From Bradyrhizobium sp. NAS96.2 (GTDB lineage: Bacteria; Pseudomonadota; Alphaproteobacteria; Rhizobiales; Xanthobacteraceae), in NCBI RefSeq assembly GCF_001908235.1, contig NZ_LGHK01000014.1, positions 1-53,347 on the forward strand: DNA of 53,347 bases, read 5' to 3'. How positions within the stretch are numbered: position 1 is the first letter of the stretch; each line of letters opens with the position of its first letter. Positions 43,767 through 53,347 of the stretch are shown piece after piece. The translations under genes were made by a program, and so were the position numbers. The notes below the pieces were generated by a model. That model was given only the letters and a program-made list of their open reading frames with translations, ran no database searches and was not told the DNA's origin.

Positions 43767-43850
43767 GTAGCCCGGATGGAGCGGAGCGAAATCCGGGATT
43801 CGTGCCGCGGAGAGATTGTCCCGGATTGCGCTGCGCTTCATCCGGGCTAC
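43767..43850. repeat. Palindromic intergenic repeat (GTAGCCCGGATG type)
   Basis: Perfect outer arms GTAGCCCGGATG (43767-43778) and CATCCGGGCTAC (43839-43850), with a further inner ATCCGGGAT/CCGGAT element. It follows acdS and may end its transcript. Confidence 0.8.
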
Positions 43851-43936
43851 GGTCCTGCGTTCCATTTCCAGGAGTAAGGTCGGCGTCAGCTTCTCCCGAT
43901 ATCCTGTCCCGGCCGGGCGACTCGGGAGACCTTCGC

Positions 43937-44188
43937 GTGAGGATGTTGAATGCGGCTGGCCGGGCCATCGCCGCGCTCGGCGTTGGCATCGTCGCCGTGG
44001 GGCATTGGTTCTGGGCCTGTCCGGGCCAGGGCGCCGCGCTGCGCGCCCGCCTGCTGGCGATGAATCACGCGGTTGAACTGTATGCCGGCATCTTCCTGAT
44101 CGGCGTCGGCGTCCATGGCCTCGCAGCCCACTACTGGTTCCGCGAACCAAACCCGCCCGCGCAGTCTTCGGCTCGGGAGCCGCAATAG
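43937..44188 (+). CDS. Small two-helix membrane protein
   Basis: 83 residues from the GTG at 43937 (GGGAG upstream); the ATG two codons later is an alternative. There are two hydrophobic stretches (A-A-L-G-V-G-I-V-A-V-G-H-W-F-W and L-Y-A-G-I-F-L-I-G-V-G-V-H-G-L) with a short loop containing one Cys. The function is unknown. The His/Trp-rich helix ends are reminiscent of small membrane proteins that associate with larger complexes. No operon partners. Confidence 0.6.
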   Translation: MRMLNAAGRAIAALGVGIVAVGHWFWACPGQGAALRARLLAMNHAVELYAGIFLIGVGVHGLAAHYWFREPNPPAQSSAREPQ

Positions 44189-44393
44189 CGTCCGCCTTGC
44201 GCGGCCGGTGAATTATGTCCGGGTTGACATTTCAGGAACAAAATAAGAACATTACGTCTGTAACCAGAGGGTGTGGCGATCGCCTCATCTGCGGCGGTAT
44301 TGTGCGGCCGCAGGACCAAAGGCCAAGCCGCGCACCACTTGCGGATGAATTTCTCCGCCTCCTATGATGGGTTGTGGTTGGGGAGTGCGCGTC

Positions 44394-45656
44394 ATGAGGG
44401 TTGTGGTCTGGGCGGTCGTTGCGGCCGCGTGGTTGTTTGCGTCCGCAACGCCATCAAGCGCCCGCGGTCCCTACGGTTCGATCACGGTCGGCAATTGGAA
44501 GGGCGGCGCCTTCACCAACGACAAGGACGGTGCGTTCACGCATTGCTCGGCGGGGACGGTCTATCAGAGCGGCATCTACTTCGTGGTGGCGATTGCCGCG
44601 AATGGCAGCTGGCGGTTGGGCTTTGCGCATGAGAGCTGGCGCCTGGTGCCGGGCGAGGCTTTCCCGCTGGCGCTGACCTTCGACGGCCAGCCTGCCTTCA
44701 ACGTCTACGGCATGCCGCTCGGCACCCAGCTCGTGAATGTCGAGATGCCCGTGAACTCGGCGCTGATCAATCAGTTCCGCAAGGCGCGCCAGATGACCGC
44801 GTTTGCGCAGGGACAATTGTTTCAGTTCAACCTCAATCAGACCGCGCAATTGCTGCCGGCGCTGCTCAATTGCGTGGTCTCGGTGAAGAAGAACGGCGTC
44901 GCCAGTGCCGGGGAATTCGCGGTCGCGGCGAAGCCTGCGGCAGCGCCGCCGCAGCAGGCCGCTCCGAGCCCGACGCAGAAGCAGGCGAAGTCCGGGACCG
45001 GGACCGGCTTTGTGGTCAGCAGCAGCGGGCACGTCGTCACCAACCATCATGTCATCAATGGTTGCAGCGAGATCACCGGCAATTTGAGCGGCGAGGCGCC
45101 GGTCAAGCTGCGGCTGGTGTCCAGCGATGAGACCAATGATCTCGCGCTGCTGCAGGCGCCGTCGCCGTTCAAGGATGTCGCCAAGATCAGGCAAAATCCC
45201 ATTCCGGCCGGCAATGGCGTGGTAGCGATCGGCTATCCCTATCACGGGCTGCTGACGTCGGATTTCACCGTCACCACGGGCATCGTCTCTTCGCTGAGCG
45301 GCATTCTCAACGACACCCGTTTCCTGCAGATCAGTGCCGCGGTGCAGCCGGGCAACAGCGGCGGCCCGCTGTTCGATCTCGGCGGCAGTGTGGTCGGCGT
45401 CGTGGCGGCCAAGCTCGATGCTGTCACCGTCGCGCGGGCAACAGGAACCATCCCGGAGAATATCAATTTCGCGATCAAGACCGGGGCGTTGCGCGACTTC
45501 CTCGACAACAGCGCGGTGCAGTACCAGACAGCCGAGTGGCGTGATTCGTTAAAGCGGGAGACGCCGGAGATCGCCAAGGACGCGCGTGGTTTCACACTCC
45601 TGATCGTTTGCAAGGTGAACGAACAAGCCGCGGGCAAGCGCGGCGATACGAAGTAG
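44394..45656 (+). CDS. Secreted trypsin-like serine protease (HtrA type, no PDZ)
   Basis: 420 residues from the ATG at 44394 (GGGAG nine bases before). The signal peptide (cut near S-S-A-R) is followed by a ~170-residue N-terminal domain, a Pro/Gln/Ala linker, and a trypsin-like domain with His in T-N-H-H-V-I, Asp in T-N-D-L-A-L-L and Ser in Q-P-G-N-S-G-G-P-L-F. All three catalytic residues are present and there is no PDZ domain. It should act in the periplasm. The N-terminal domain (with F-T-N-D-K-D-G-A-F-T-H-C) occurs in similar proteases of rhizobia and probably sets the substrate. Confidence 0.87.
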   Translation: MRVVVWAVVAAAWLFASATPSSARGPYGSITVGNWKGGAFTNDKDGAFTHCSAGTVYQSGIYFVVAIAANGSWRLGFAHESWRLVPGEAFPLALTFDGQPAFNVYGMPLGTQLVNVEMPVNSALINQFRKARQMTAFAQGQLFQFNLNQTAQLLPALLNCVVSVKKNGVASAGEFAVAAKPAAAPPQQAAPSPTQKQAKSGTGTGFVVSSSGHVVTNHHVINGCSEITGNLSGEAPVKLRLVSSDETNDLALLQAPSPFKDVAKIRQNPIPAGNGVVAIGYPYHGLLTSDFTVTTGIVSSLSGILNDTRFLQISAAVQPGNSGGPLFDLGGSVVGVVAAKLDAVTVARATGTIPENINFAIKTGALRDFLDNSAVQYQTAEWRDSLKRETPEIAKDARGFTLLIVCKVNEQAAGKRGDTK

Positions 45657-45661
45657 TGGTT

Positions 45662-45748
45662 CGTAGGATGGGTAGAGCGAAGCGAAACCCATCGACTTTG
45701 ATCCGCGCGGAAGCATGATGGGTTTCGCTGCGCTCTACCCATCCTACG
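45662..45748. repeat. Palindromic intergenic repeat (CGTAGGATGGGTAGAGCG type)
   Basis: Arms of about 30 bp, CGTAGGATGGGTAGAGCG... and ...CGCTCTACCCATCCTACG, are nearly perfect complements. It separates two converging genes and could terminate both. Confidence 0.8.
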
Positions 45749-45776
45749 CATCTTCGTAGCTCGGGCAGCTCGCCAG

Positions 45777-46718
45777 TTACCCTACCCGCCGCAGCGTATG
45801 CACCGTGATCTCGGCCGGGCAATTCAGCCGCACCGGCGCGAGGCTGGTGCCGGCGCCGGTCGATGTATAGCCGGCGAGTTCGCCGAAGCGCCAGGCGTCT
45901 TTGCCCATCCGGCGCGGCAATCGCGCCTCCAGCTTGATCGCGATGCCGCCGGGCAGGCAGAGCTGGCCGCCATGGGTATGGCCGCTCAGCATCAGGTCGA
46001 AGCCGGCCGCCGCCGCTTCGCGATAGGATTCCGGCGTGTGCGCAAGCAGGATCGAGAACGCCTCGCGCGGGATCGCCGCGGCAGCCTTTGCAATGTCGTC
46101 GGTGCGATAGAAATGCGCGTCATCGATCCCGGCGAGATGGATCGTCGCGCCATCGCGCGCGATCGGCTCCTGCTCGTTGAACAGCATCCTGATCCCCATC
46201 GCCTCCAGCGCCGGCGTCATGCGGATGCTGTCGTGATTGCCGAGGATGCCGTACAGCGGCAGCTTGATCCGCGCGCAGAGATCTTTCATCAGCGCGAGGC
46301 TGGCCTCGAACGGGCCGTACGTCTTGCCGCGATAATCGCCGGTCAGGACGCAGATGTCGCAGGCGACATAGCGCACGATGTCGGCCAGATGCCGCATCGC
46401 GCCCTGGCTGATGTCGGCGTGGAGATCGCTGAGATGCAGGATTGTGAAGCCGTCGAAGGCCGCCGGCAGCCGCGCCGACGTCACCAGATTGCGCCGCACC
46501 TCGACCCGGTCGGCATTGCGCCGCGCACGGCCATGAAGGCCGACCAGCTTGAGCGCCGTCGTGACGATCCGCGGCGCCAGGCGCCAGTTCTCGACATTGA
46601 ACACCAGCGTGCCCTGGCCGATCAGCTGCTTCTCGTGCGCGGCCTCGATCCCAAGCCGGCGCACGACGTGATCCGCGCCGATCCGCTCGACCAATCCCTG
46701 CAATGTCGTGTCGGCCAT
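45777..46718 (-). CDS. Metallophosphoesterase (calcineurin-like)
   Basis: 313 residues from the ATG at 46718, with GGGGAA upstream; a longer frame crosses an intergenic repeat and is unlikely. The metal-binding motifs are in order: L-S-D-L-H-A-D, T-G-D-Y-R-G, G-N-H-D, L-L-A-H-T-P and S-G-H-T-H-G-G-Q. It belongs to the YkuE/YaeI-like group, often lipid or nucleotide phosphoesterases. There is no signal peptide or clear membrane span at the N-terminus. The substrate is not predictable. Confidence 0.88.
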   Translation of the reverse strand: MADTTLQGLVERIGADHVVRRLGIEAAHEKQLIGQGTLVFNVENWRLAPRIVTTALKLVGLHGRARRNADRVEVRRNLVTSARLPAAFDGFTILHLSDLHADISQGAMRHLADIVRYVACDICVLTGDYRGKTYGPFEASLALMKDLCARIKLPLYGILGNHDSIRMTPALEAMGIRMLFNEQEPIARDGATIHLAGIDDAHFYRTDDIAKAAAAIPREAFSILLAHTPESYREAAAAGFDLMLSGHTHGGQLCLPGGIAIKLEARLPRRMGKDAWRFGELAGYTSTGAGTSLAPVRLNCPAEITVHTLRRVG

Positions 46719-46800
46719 CGTTCCCCGTGCGGCCCACGATGCGACGCGGGCCGGCGCGACACTATCATGCGCGATCCCGATGGGGATACCGCCGAGGTCA

Positions 46801-46925
46801 AAGCATGATCCGGAAAAGTGCGCAGCGGTTTTCCCTCGCGACAAACGCGGGACGCGTTTGCGCGGAGATCATGCTCAAACAAGATGCCAAAGCGCGATGA
46901 CGATTTGACCCGATCTCATCGCGCC
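46801..46925. repeat. Intergenic repeat with CATGATCC...GATCATGCTCAAAC core
   Basis: An inverted AGCATGATC/GATCATGCT pair (46802-46875) surrounds AGCGGTTTTCC and a GACAAACGCGGGACGCGTTTG hairpin, followed by AGCGCGATGACGATTTGACC and ATCTCATCGCGCC. The same order recurs at 18241-18335, and its last part at 41286. Confidence 0.7.
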
Positions 46926-48674
<1,749 letters not shown>

Positions 48675-49069
48675 GTCCCGTCTCTTCCCTATCTTTTGTC
48701 GCTATGTTTTGTCGTGGCCGCGCCTCGTTGGACGGGCAAGGGAAGATTAGGGCGAGGGCGGCGCGGCCCGCAAGCACATGCGTTGCTGCGCCGGGTATGG
48801 CTCCTATGCCGCAGCGCCGATGGCTGCGGTATCGGATGGCGCCGTCGCTCGACCAGCTCGGCGCAAGCTGGGATCGGCGTCACTGAGACCAAGGCGAGCA
48901 TCGGTAGGAGAATTTTCGAACTCCGGCGCAACGATAAATAGGGCCGCCGTGGTGGGTGATGGCTACAATATCTGCGGTGTATGGGCCGCTGTAACTCTTC
49001 GAGAAATTCCGCGGAATGGATATACTCAGGTCCCCGAGCCTTGGTTTGGGATGATGAGGATCCGTGCCA
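48675..49069. other. Intergenic stretch without a recognisable gene
   Basis: It lies between the divergent monooxygenase and SWIM-protein genes. No coding frame, repeat or RNA could be supported; the promoters for both genes must be here. The right half is less GC-rich than its surroundings. Confidence 0.4.
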
Positions 49070-50818
49070 ATGGCGCAAATCTCGAAGCGTTCCGCTCGCA
49101 ATGTCGAAACCCCCGCTCAACCGGGTAGGTTCGATGTCGCTGCGCTGCGCGACGCAGTCGGCGAAAAGGCCTTTGCCCGCGGCTGCGCCTATCACGCGGA
49201 GGGGCGGGTCGAGATCATAACGATCAGCGATACCCGCGTGGTCGCGCGGGTTGTCGGCACGGAAATCTATCGTTGCGAGCTGACAGGGCGCGGGAACGAT
49301 CTCTCGTTCGCTTGCTCCTGTCGAGCGTTTGCAGATTGGGGCTCTTGCAAGCATCTGATAGCAGTTGCCTTGACCGTCAACAGTCTCGATCCAGATGCTC
49401 TGGAACTGGCTTCCAACAGGCTCGGCAAGATCCGCGAACATCTGCGCGGAAAGGGTGTGGAGCAGCTTGTCGAGATGATCCTGAAGCTTGCGGAAAGAGA
49501 TACCGCATTGTTTGAGGAGCTGAATCTGTCCGCCGCCTTGGACACTGCCGACGACGCAACGGTGCTCGCACAATTCAAGAAGGCCGTTACCGACGCGATC
49601 CGCGTCCGCGGTTATATCGAATATGGCGACATGCGCGACTGGGCGCAGGGCATCGAAGGCGTGCTCGATCGAATTTCCGTTCTGCTCGAAAGCGGTCGCG
49701 CGGCGCTTGTCCTGCTGGTGCTCGATCATTTCTTCTCTCAAATGGACGACGCGCTCGGCAAGGTCGACGACTCCGATGGAGGCGGCGGAGCGTGCTATGC
49801 GAGGGCCGCTGGAATTCACCTCGCGGCCTGCGAACGGGTGAAGCCGGATCCGATCGACTTGGCACGGATATTATTTGCGCGCGAGGTCAATTCCCCTTGG
49901 GAATTCTTCTTCGGTTCAAGTGAGACCTATGCTGACGTCCTGGGTGAGGTTGGGCTCGCCGAATATCGCAGGCTCGCAACCGAGGCGTGGCAAAAGGTGA
50001 AATCCAGGCAACGGAGGCGAACGGAGGTCCCGCCCGGTGGAGAATATGCGCTTCGAGCCATGATGGAACGCTTCGCCGAACGAGACAATGATGTCGATGC
50101 GATCATCGCCATTCGGGCCAATGATCTATCGTCCGCGTATCGTTATCTCGAGGTCGCTCAGGCCTGTCTCGACAACGGACGGGAACAGGAGGCGCTGAAA
50201 TGGGCCGAAGAGGGGCTGTGGAAATTCGAGGATGAGCCCGACAAAGGCCTGGTTCTCTTTGCCTGTGATCTCCTTCAGCATAGCGGACGAAATGAAGACG
50301 CCAACGCGCTGCTCTGGAAGCTGTTCGGCAAGGAACCCAGCGTCGACCTATATCAGCGATTGAAATCCGCCGCTGGCGATCGTAAGGCCCAGATCCGTGT
50401 TCGCGATGATGCCATCGCCATGTTGAGCGCTCGAGCCGAAAAATCTGGCTCGCAAGCCGAATGGGATGTGTTCGGAGCTCCCGATGTTCTTGTGCACGTG
50501 CTCATGGCGGAGGGATTATTGGCGGACGCTTGGGCGGCTGTCGACAAGCACGGATGCCGTGAAATTGCGATAGAGGAACTTGCCAAAGCGAGCGAAGTGA
50601 ACCTGCCGGCTGAAGCGTCGAAAGCCTATGCCAAATTGGTTGAGCGCAAGGTGCGGATGGGTGGGCAGGGCAACTACGATGCCGCATACGCCATGATCAA
50701 GCGGATGCGGCGCCTGGACGGGGCAGCCCAACATTCCGCCTACCTCGCCGATCTCATGACGCGCCACAAGGCGAAGCGGAATTTTATCAAGCTGCTGACG
50801 TCGAAGCAGGCCACCTGA
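49070..50818 (+). CDS. SWIM zinc-finger protein with long helical repeat region
   Basis: 582 residues from the ATG at 49070 (GAGGA upstream; a GTG two codons earlier is possible). The SWIM finger is C-S-C-R-A-F-A-D-W-G-S-C-K-H near residues 82-95, with all four ligands (C-x-C-x8-C-x-H). The remaining ~480 residues are alpha-helical, with TPR-like stretches (A-Q-A-C-L-D-N-G-R-E-Q-E-A-L-K-W-A-E-E-G-L) as in DUF6880-type proteins. SWIM fingers bind DNA or proteins. The next gene follows at 60 bp, so the two may be co-transcribed. Confidence 0.82.
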   Translation: MAQISKRSARNVETPAQPGRFDVAALRDAVGEKAFARGCAYHAEGRVEIITISDTRVVARVVGTEIYRCELTGRGNDLSFACSCRAFADWGSCKHLIAVALTVNSLDPDALELASNRLGKIREHLRGKGVEQLVEMILKLAERDTALFEELNLSAALDTADDATVLAQFKKAVTDAIRVRGYIEYGDMRDWAQGIEGVLDRISVLLESGRAALVLLVLDHFFSQMDDALGKVDDSDGGGGACYARAAGIHLAACERVKPDPIDLARILFAREVNSPWEFFFGSSETYADVLGEVGLAEYRRLATEAWQKVKSRQRRRTEVPPGGEYALRAMMERFAERDNDVDAIIAIRANDLSSAYRYLEVAQACLDNGREQEALKWAEEGLWKFEDEPDKGLVLFACDLLQHSGRNEDANALLWKLFGKEPSVDLYQRLKSAAGDRKAQIRVRDDAIAMLSARAEKSGSQAEWDVFGAPDVLVHVLMAEGLLADAWAAVDKHGCREIAIEELAKASEVNLPAEASKAYAKLVERKVRMGGQGNYDAAYAMIKRMRRLDGAAQHSAYLADLMTRHKAKRNFIKLLTSKQAT

Positions 50819-50878
50819 GTCGGCGTCACCCCATGGCGCATCGTACGCGCTGCCCGGCTGCTACTTGGAGAAATCCTC

Positions 50879-51256
50879 ATGAAACTTGGATGGCGGCCGC
50901 AGAAGTGGCTGGAAAAGAAAAGCAAGTCGGGCTTTCGCGGCTACCCGGTCGGGACGGTGGCGTTCTATGGAGCCGACAACCTTCGCGCCAGCAAAGTTGC
51001 CGTTGCGGTGATCACGGCGGAGGGAGCGCCACCCTTCGTATTGCGCAGATGGTTCTCCGAGACCGGTGATGTTCGCAACGATCCGACGACCATCGAGGAG
51101 ATCGCAACTTTTCTTCGGGCGGAAGAGGTGCGCACCGTTGCCCTCTCGCCGACGATGATGGGGTGCCCGCATGAGGAGGGAATTGACTATCCAGAAGGTG
51201 AGGTTTGTCCGCGATGTCCCTATTGGGCCAACCGAGAACGCCCCCTGCCGCGCTGA
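50879..51256 (+). CDS. Small protein with a Cys/His metal-binding-like tail
   Basis: 125 residues. The N-terminal ~85 residues form an alpha/beta domain (G-T-V-A-F-Y-G-A-D-N, V-A-V-A-V-I-T). The C-terminal ~30 residues carry C-P-H-E-E-G-I-D-Y-P and V-C-P-R-C-P-Y-W, a likely zinc site from three Cys and one His. No signal peptide. It follows the SWIM protein gene on the same strand and faces recQ. The family is known to me only as hypothetical proteins of Rhizobiales. Confidence 0.78.
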   Translation: MKLGWRPQKWLEKKSKSGFRGYPVGTVAFYGADNLRASKVAVAVITAEGAPPFVLRRWFSETGDVRNDPTTIEEIATFLRAEEVRTVALSPTMMGCPHEEGIDYPEGEVCPRCPYWANRERPLPR

Positions 51257-51282
51257 GCATCGTCGGGGCATTCGAAGACGGC

Positions 51283-53151
51283 TTAGCCCTCCGTTGCCTT
51301 CACGATCCGGATCAGCTCGTCGCCATAATGCTCGAGCTTCTTGTCGCCGATCCCGGCGATGTTGCGCAAGTCGCTGAGCGTGTCCGGCCGCATCGCGGCG
51401 ATGCCGTCGATGGTGGAATCGTGCAGCACCACATAGGCCGGCACGCCGCGCTGCCGCGCCACGTCCGAGCGCCAGGCGCGCAGGGCCGCATGCAGCGCCG
51501 GGTTTGCGACGCCGCCCGGGCTGTCGGCTGCGGGCGCGAGATCGCCGCGGCGCGACTTGCTGCGCACCGCGCGGTTGCGCGCGCCTTCCGGCTGCTCGCG
51601 CAGCATCACCGCGGTCTCGCCCTTCAGCACGCCGCGCGCGCTGTCGGTCAACTTCAGCGCGCCGAAGGCGTCGCTGTCGGCGCGCAGGTGGCCCATCGCC
51701 ACCAGCTGGCGCAGCACTGCGCGCCATTGCTTCTCGTTGAGCTCGCGGCCGATGCCGAACACCGATAATTGGTCGTGGTTGAACTGCTTCACCCGCTCGG
51801 TCAGCCGCCCGACCAGCACGTCGATCAGGTGCATGGCGCCGAAGCGCTGCCCAGTGCGATAGACGCAGGACAACAGTTTTTGTGCGAGCACCTTGCCATC
51901 GCGGACGCGCGGCGGCGTCAGGCAATTGTCGCAATTGCCGCAGCTTTCGTCGGTGCGGGTCTCGCCGAAATAGCCGAGCAGGCGCTGCCGCCGGCAATGC
52001 ACCGTTTCAGCCAGCGCGACCAATGCGTCGAGCTTGCCGATCGAGACGCGCTTGAAGGCGTCGGAGCCGGTTGATTCGTCGATCATGCGGCGCTGCTGCA
52101 CGATGTCGGAGAGGCCGTAGGCCATCCACGCCGCCGACGGCTTGCCGTCACGGCCGGCGCGTCCGGTCTCCTGGTAATAGGCCTCGATGCTCTTCGGCAG
52201 ATCGAGATGCGCGACGAAGCGTACATCGGGCTTGTCGATGCCCATGCCGAACGCGATCGTGGCGACGATGACGATTCCGTCTTCATTAAGGAAGCGGTCC
52301 TGGTGCCGGGCACGCACGCTCGCATCAAGCCCGGCATGATAGGGCAGCGCGGGAATGCCGGCCTCGCTGAGCGCCGTCGCGACATCCTCGACCTTGGCGC
52401 GCGAGAGGCAATAGACCACGCCGGCGTCGCCGGCATGTCGCTCCCTAATGAAGTTCTTCAGTTGCGTCGTCGCATTCTGCTTGTCCACGATTTCGTAGCG
52501 GATGTTGGGGCGGTCGAAGCTGGCGACGAATTCCGGCGCGTCGGTGAGGGACAGCCGCTCGGCGATCTCCTTTCGCGTCAGCGCGTCCGCGGTCGCGGTC
52601 AGCGCGATGCGCGGCACCTTGGGGAAGCGTTCGGCGAGTGCGGACAGGCCGATATATTCCGGGCGGAAGTCATGGCCCCATTGCGACACGCAATGCGCCT
52701 CGTCGATCGCAAACAGCGCGATCTGCGCCTGGCTGAGCAGGTTGAGGCAGCGCGGCGTGAGCAGCCGTTCCGGCGCCACATAAAGCAGATCGAGATCGCC
52801 GGCGAGCAGCCGCCGCTCGACCTCGGAGGCCTCCTCATAGGACAGCGTCGAGTTCAGCACCGAGGCGTTGACGCCGGCTTCGGTGAGTGCCGCGACCTGG
52901 TCGCGCATCAGCGCGATCAGGGGCGACACCACGATGCCGCAGCCGTCGCGCAGCAGCGCCGGCAGCTGGTAGCACAGCGACTTGCCGCCGCCGGTCGGCA
53001 TCAGCACCAGGCAGTTGCCGCCATCGGTGACGTGGCGGATGATCTTCTCCTGCGCGCCGCGGAAGCCGGACAGGCCGAACACGGAACTGAGCACGGACCG
53101 CGCGTCGCGAGGCGGAGCGGATGCGTGATCGAGGGCGGGCTGGGCGGTCAT
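51283..53151 (-). CDS. recQ: ATP-dependent DNA helicase RecQ
   Basis: 622 residues. Helicase motif I is M-P-T-G-G-G-K-S near 51-58, and motif II with the aromatic loop is [14 protein letters not shown]. Motif VI is [10 protein letters not shown]. The RecQ zinc site comes from [10 protein letters not shown] and C-G-N-C-D-N-C, followed by the winged helix. The C-terminal HRDC domain (about 540-615) ends the protein, so it is complete. RecQ unwinds 3'-5' and works in recombination repair and restart of stalled forks. AAGGGATC lies just before the ATG. Confidence 0.95.
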   Translation of the reverse strand: MTAQPALDHASAPPRDARSVLSSVFGLSGFRGAQEKIIRHVTDGGNCLVLMPTGGGKSLCYQLPALLRDGCGIVVSPLIALMRDQVAALTEAGVNASVLNSTLSYEEASEVERRLLAGDLDLLYVAPERLLTPRCLNLLSQAQIALFAIDEAHCVSQWGHDFRPEYIGLSALAERFPKVPRIALTATADALTRKEIAERLSLTDAPEFVASFDRPNIRYEIVDKQNATTQLKNFIRERHAGDAGVVYCLSRAKVEDVATALSEAGIPALPYHAGLDASVRARHQDRFLNEDGIVIVATIAFGMGIDKPDVRFVAHLDLPKSIEAYYQETGRAGRDGKPSAAWMAYGLSDIVQQRRMIDESTGSDAFKRVSIGKLDALVALAETVHCRRQRLLGYFGETRTDESCGNCDNCLTPPRVRDGKVLAQKLLSCVYRTGQRFGAMHLIDVLVGRLTERVKQFNHDQLSVFGIGRELNEKQWRAVLRQLVAMGHLRADSDAFGALKLTDSARGVLKGETAVMLREQPEGARNRAVRSKSRRGDLAPAADSPGGVANPALHAALRAWRSDVARQRGVPAYVVLHDSTIDGIAAMRPDTLSDLRNIAGIGDKKLEHYGDELIRIVKATEG

Positions 53152-53221
53152 GATCCCTTGGTATGTCCTGGGGTCAACAGGCGGTGATCGAGCACTTCTG
53201 GACGAACGATACCGGAACGAA

Positions 53222-53237
53222 ACGTGTTAATACACGT
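53222..53237. promoter_or_regulatory. Inverted repeat upstream of the last gene
   Basis: ACGTGT, four bases, ACACGT: perfect 6-bp arms, 24 bp before the ATG at 53262 and 70 bp from the recQ start. A possible operator for either gene. Confidence 0.35.
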
Positions 53238-53261
53238 CCCAACAACAAACTCAATTCACGC

Positions 53262-53347
53262 ATGCCGGGTCAGCTGCGGATCATCACAGGCATTGCCGCG
53301 ATCGTGCTGGTCGCGGGGGCGGCGGCGGGCTTTGCGGTCGCCTGGCG
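53262..53347 (+). CDS. Start of a gene running out of the window (membrane or exported protein)
   Basis: The ATG at 53262 opens a frame to the end of the window (about 28 codons): a short polar start followed by a hydrophobic segment (I-A-A-I-V-L-V-A-G-A-A-A-G-F-A-V-A-W), so a signal anchor or signal peptide. Too little is present for a family name. It diverges from recQ. Confidence 0.6.
   Translation, partial: MPGQLRIITGIAAIVLVAGAAAGFAVAW

Noticed and set aside
48689..49819. 376-codon frame on the minus strand across the start of the SWIM-protein gene
   Set aside because: It lacks any motif, and the plus strand there holds the complete C-x-C-x8-C-x-H finger with a good ribosome site.

Overview
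The window looks like the chromosome of a GC-rich alphaproteobacterium close to Bradyrhizobium. The evidence is the divergent acdR/acdS pair for ACC deaminase, the three Tad-type pseudopilin genes, a minCDE operon behind a perfect CtrA-type box, a PhoB-type box before pstS, and several families of long intergenic palindromes of the kind scattered through Bradyrhizobium genomes. The assignment is inferred from these features, not from a database search.

Left part (1-13.2 kb). The window opens in the 3' end of a large repetitive surface or secreted protein, abutting a wrecked IS5/IS1182-type transposase and its usual partner gene. A minus-strand operon follows (7571 to 1411): methyltransferase, MBOAT O-acyltransferase, a 37-residue membrane peptide, a membrane-anchored SGNH protein, acyl carrier protein, MaoC-like hotdog protein and a long FkbH protein. 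FkbH enzymes load a glyceryl unit onto an ACP, and MBOAT/SGNH pairs move acyl groups onto exported glycans, so the set reads as a possible glyceryl (or methylglyceryl) decoration system for a cell-surface polymer. Diverging on the plus strand are a small secreted protein, a membrane-anchored SGNH-like protein split by a run of nine A, and a 903-residue secreted protein overlapping it by ATGA; these probably serve the same surface process.

Middle (13.3-31 kb). A membrane protein fused to a spermidine-synthase-like domain is followed by three Tad-type genes (one TadG-like, two TadE-like), a palindrome block and a secreted phosphatase/phosphodiesterase. Next on the minus strand is a tight set: adenylate cyclase with TPR repeats, PAP2/haloperoxidase-like protein, papain-like protease and an unknown protein. 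A catabolic locus follows: FAD monooxygenase, carboxymuconolactone decarboxylase and enol-lactonase-like hydrolase on the minus strand, with a decayed partial copy of the hydrolase beside it. Diverging from it are dctA, a LysR regulator and a Tat-exported TctC-type binding protein.

Right part (31-53.3 kb). This is mostly core chromosome: pstS with its terminator, minCDE plus a small coupled gene, a sirtuin, a cytochrome c, a LysM protein, a selenium-binding/methanethiol oxidase family gene with a C-terminal frameshift coupled to a membrane protein, a class C beta-lactamase fold hydrolase, two small conserved genes, acdR/acdS, an HtrA-like protease, a metallophosphoesterase, a Baeyer-Villiger type monooxygenase, a SWIM-finger protein, a Cys-rich small protein and recQ. 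The window ends inside a gene starting at 53262. No tRNA, rRNA or CRISPR array was seen.
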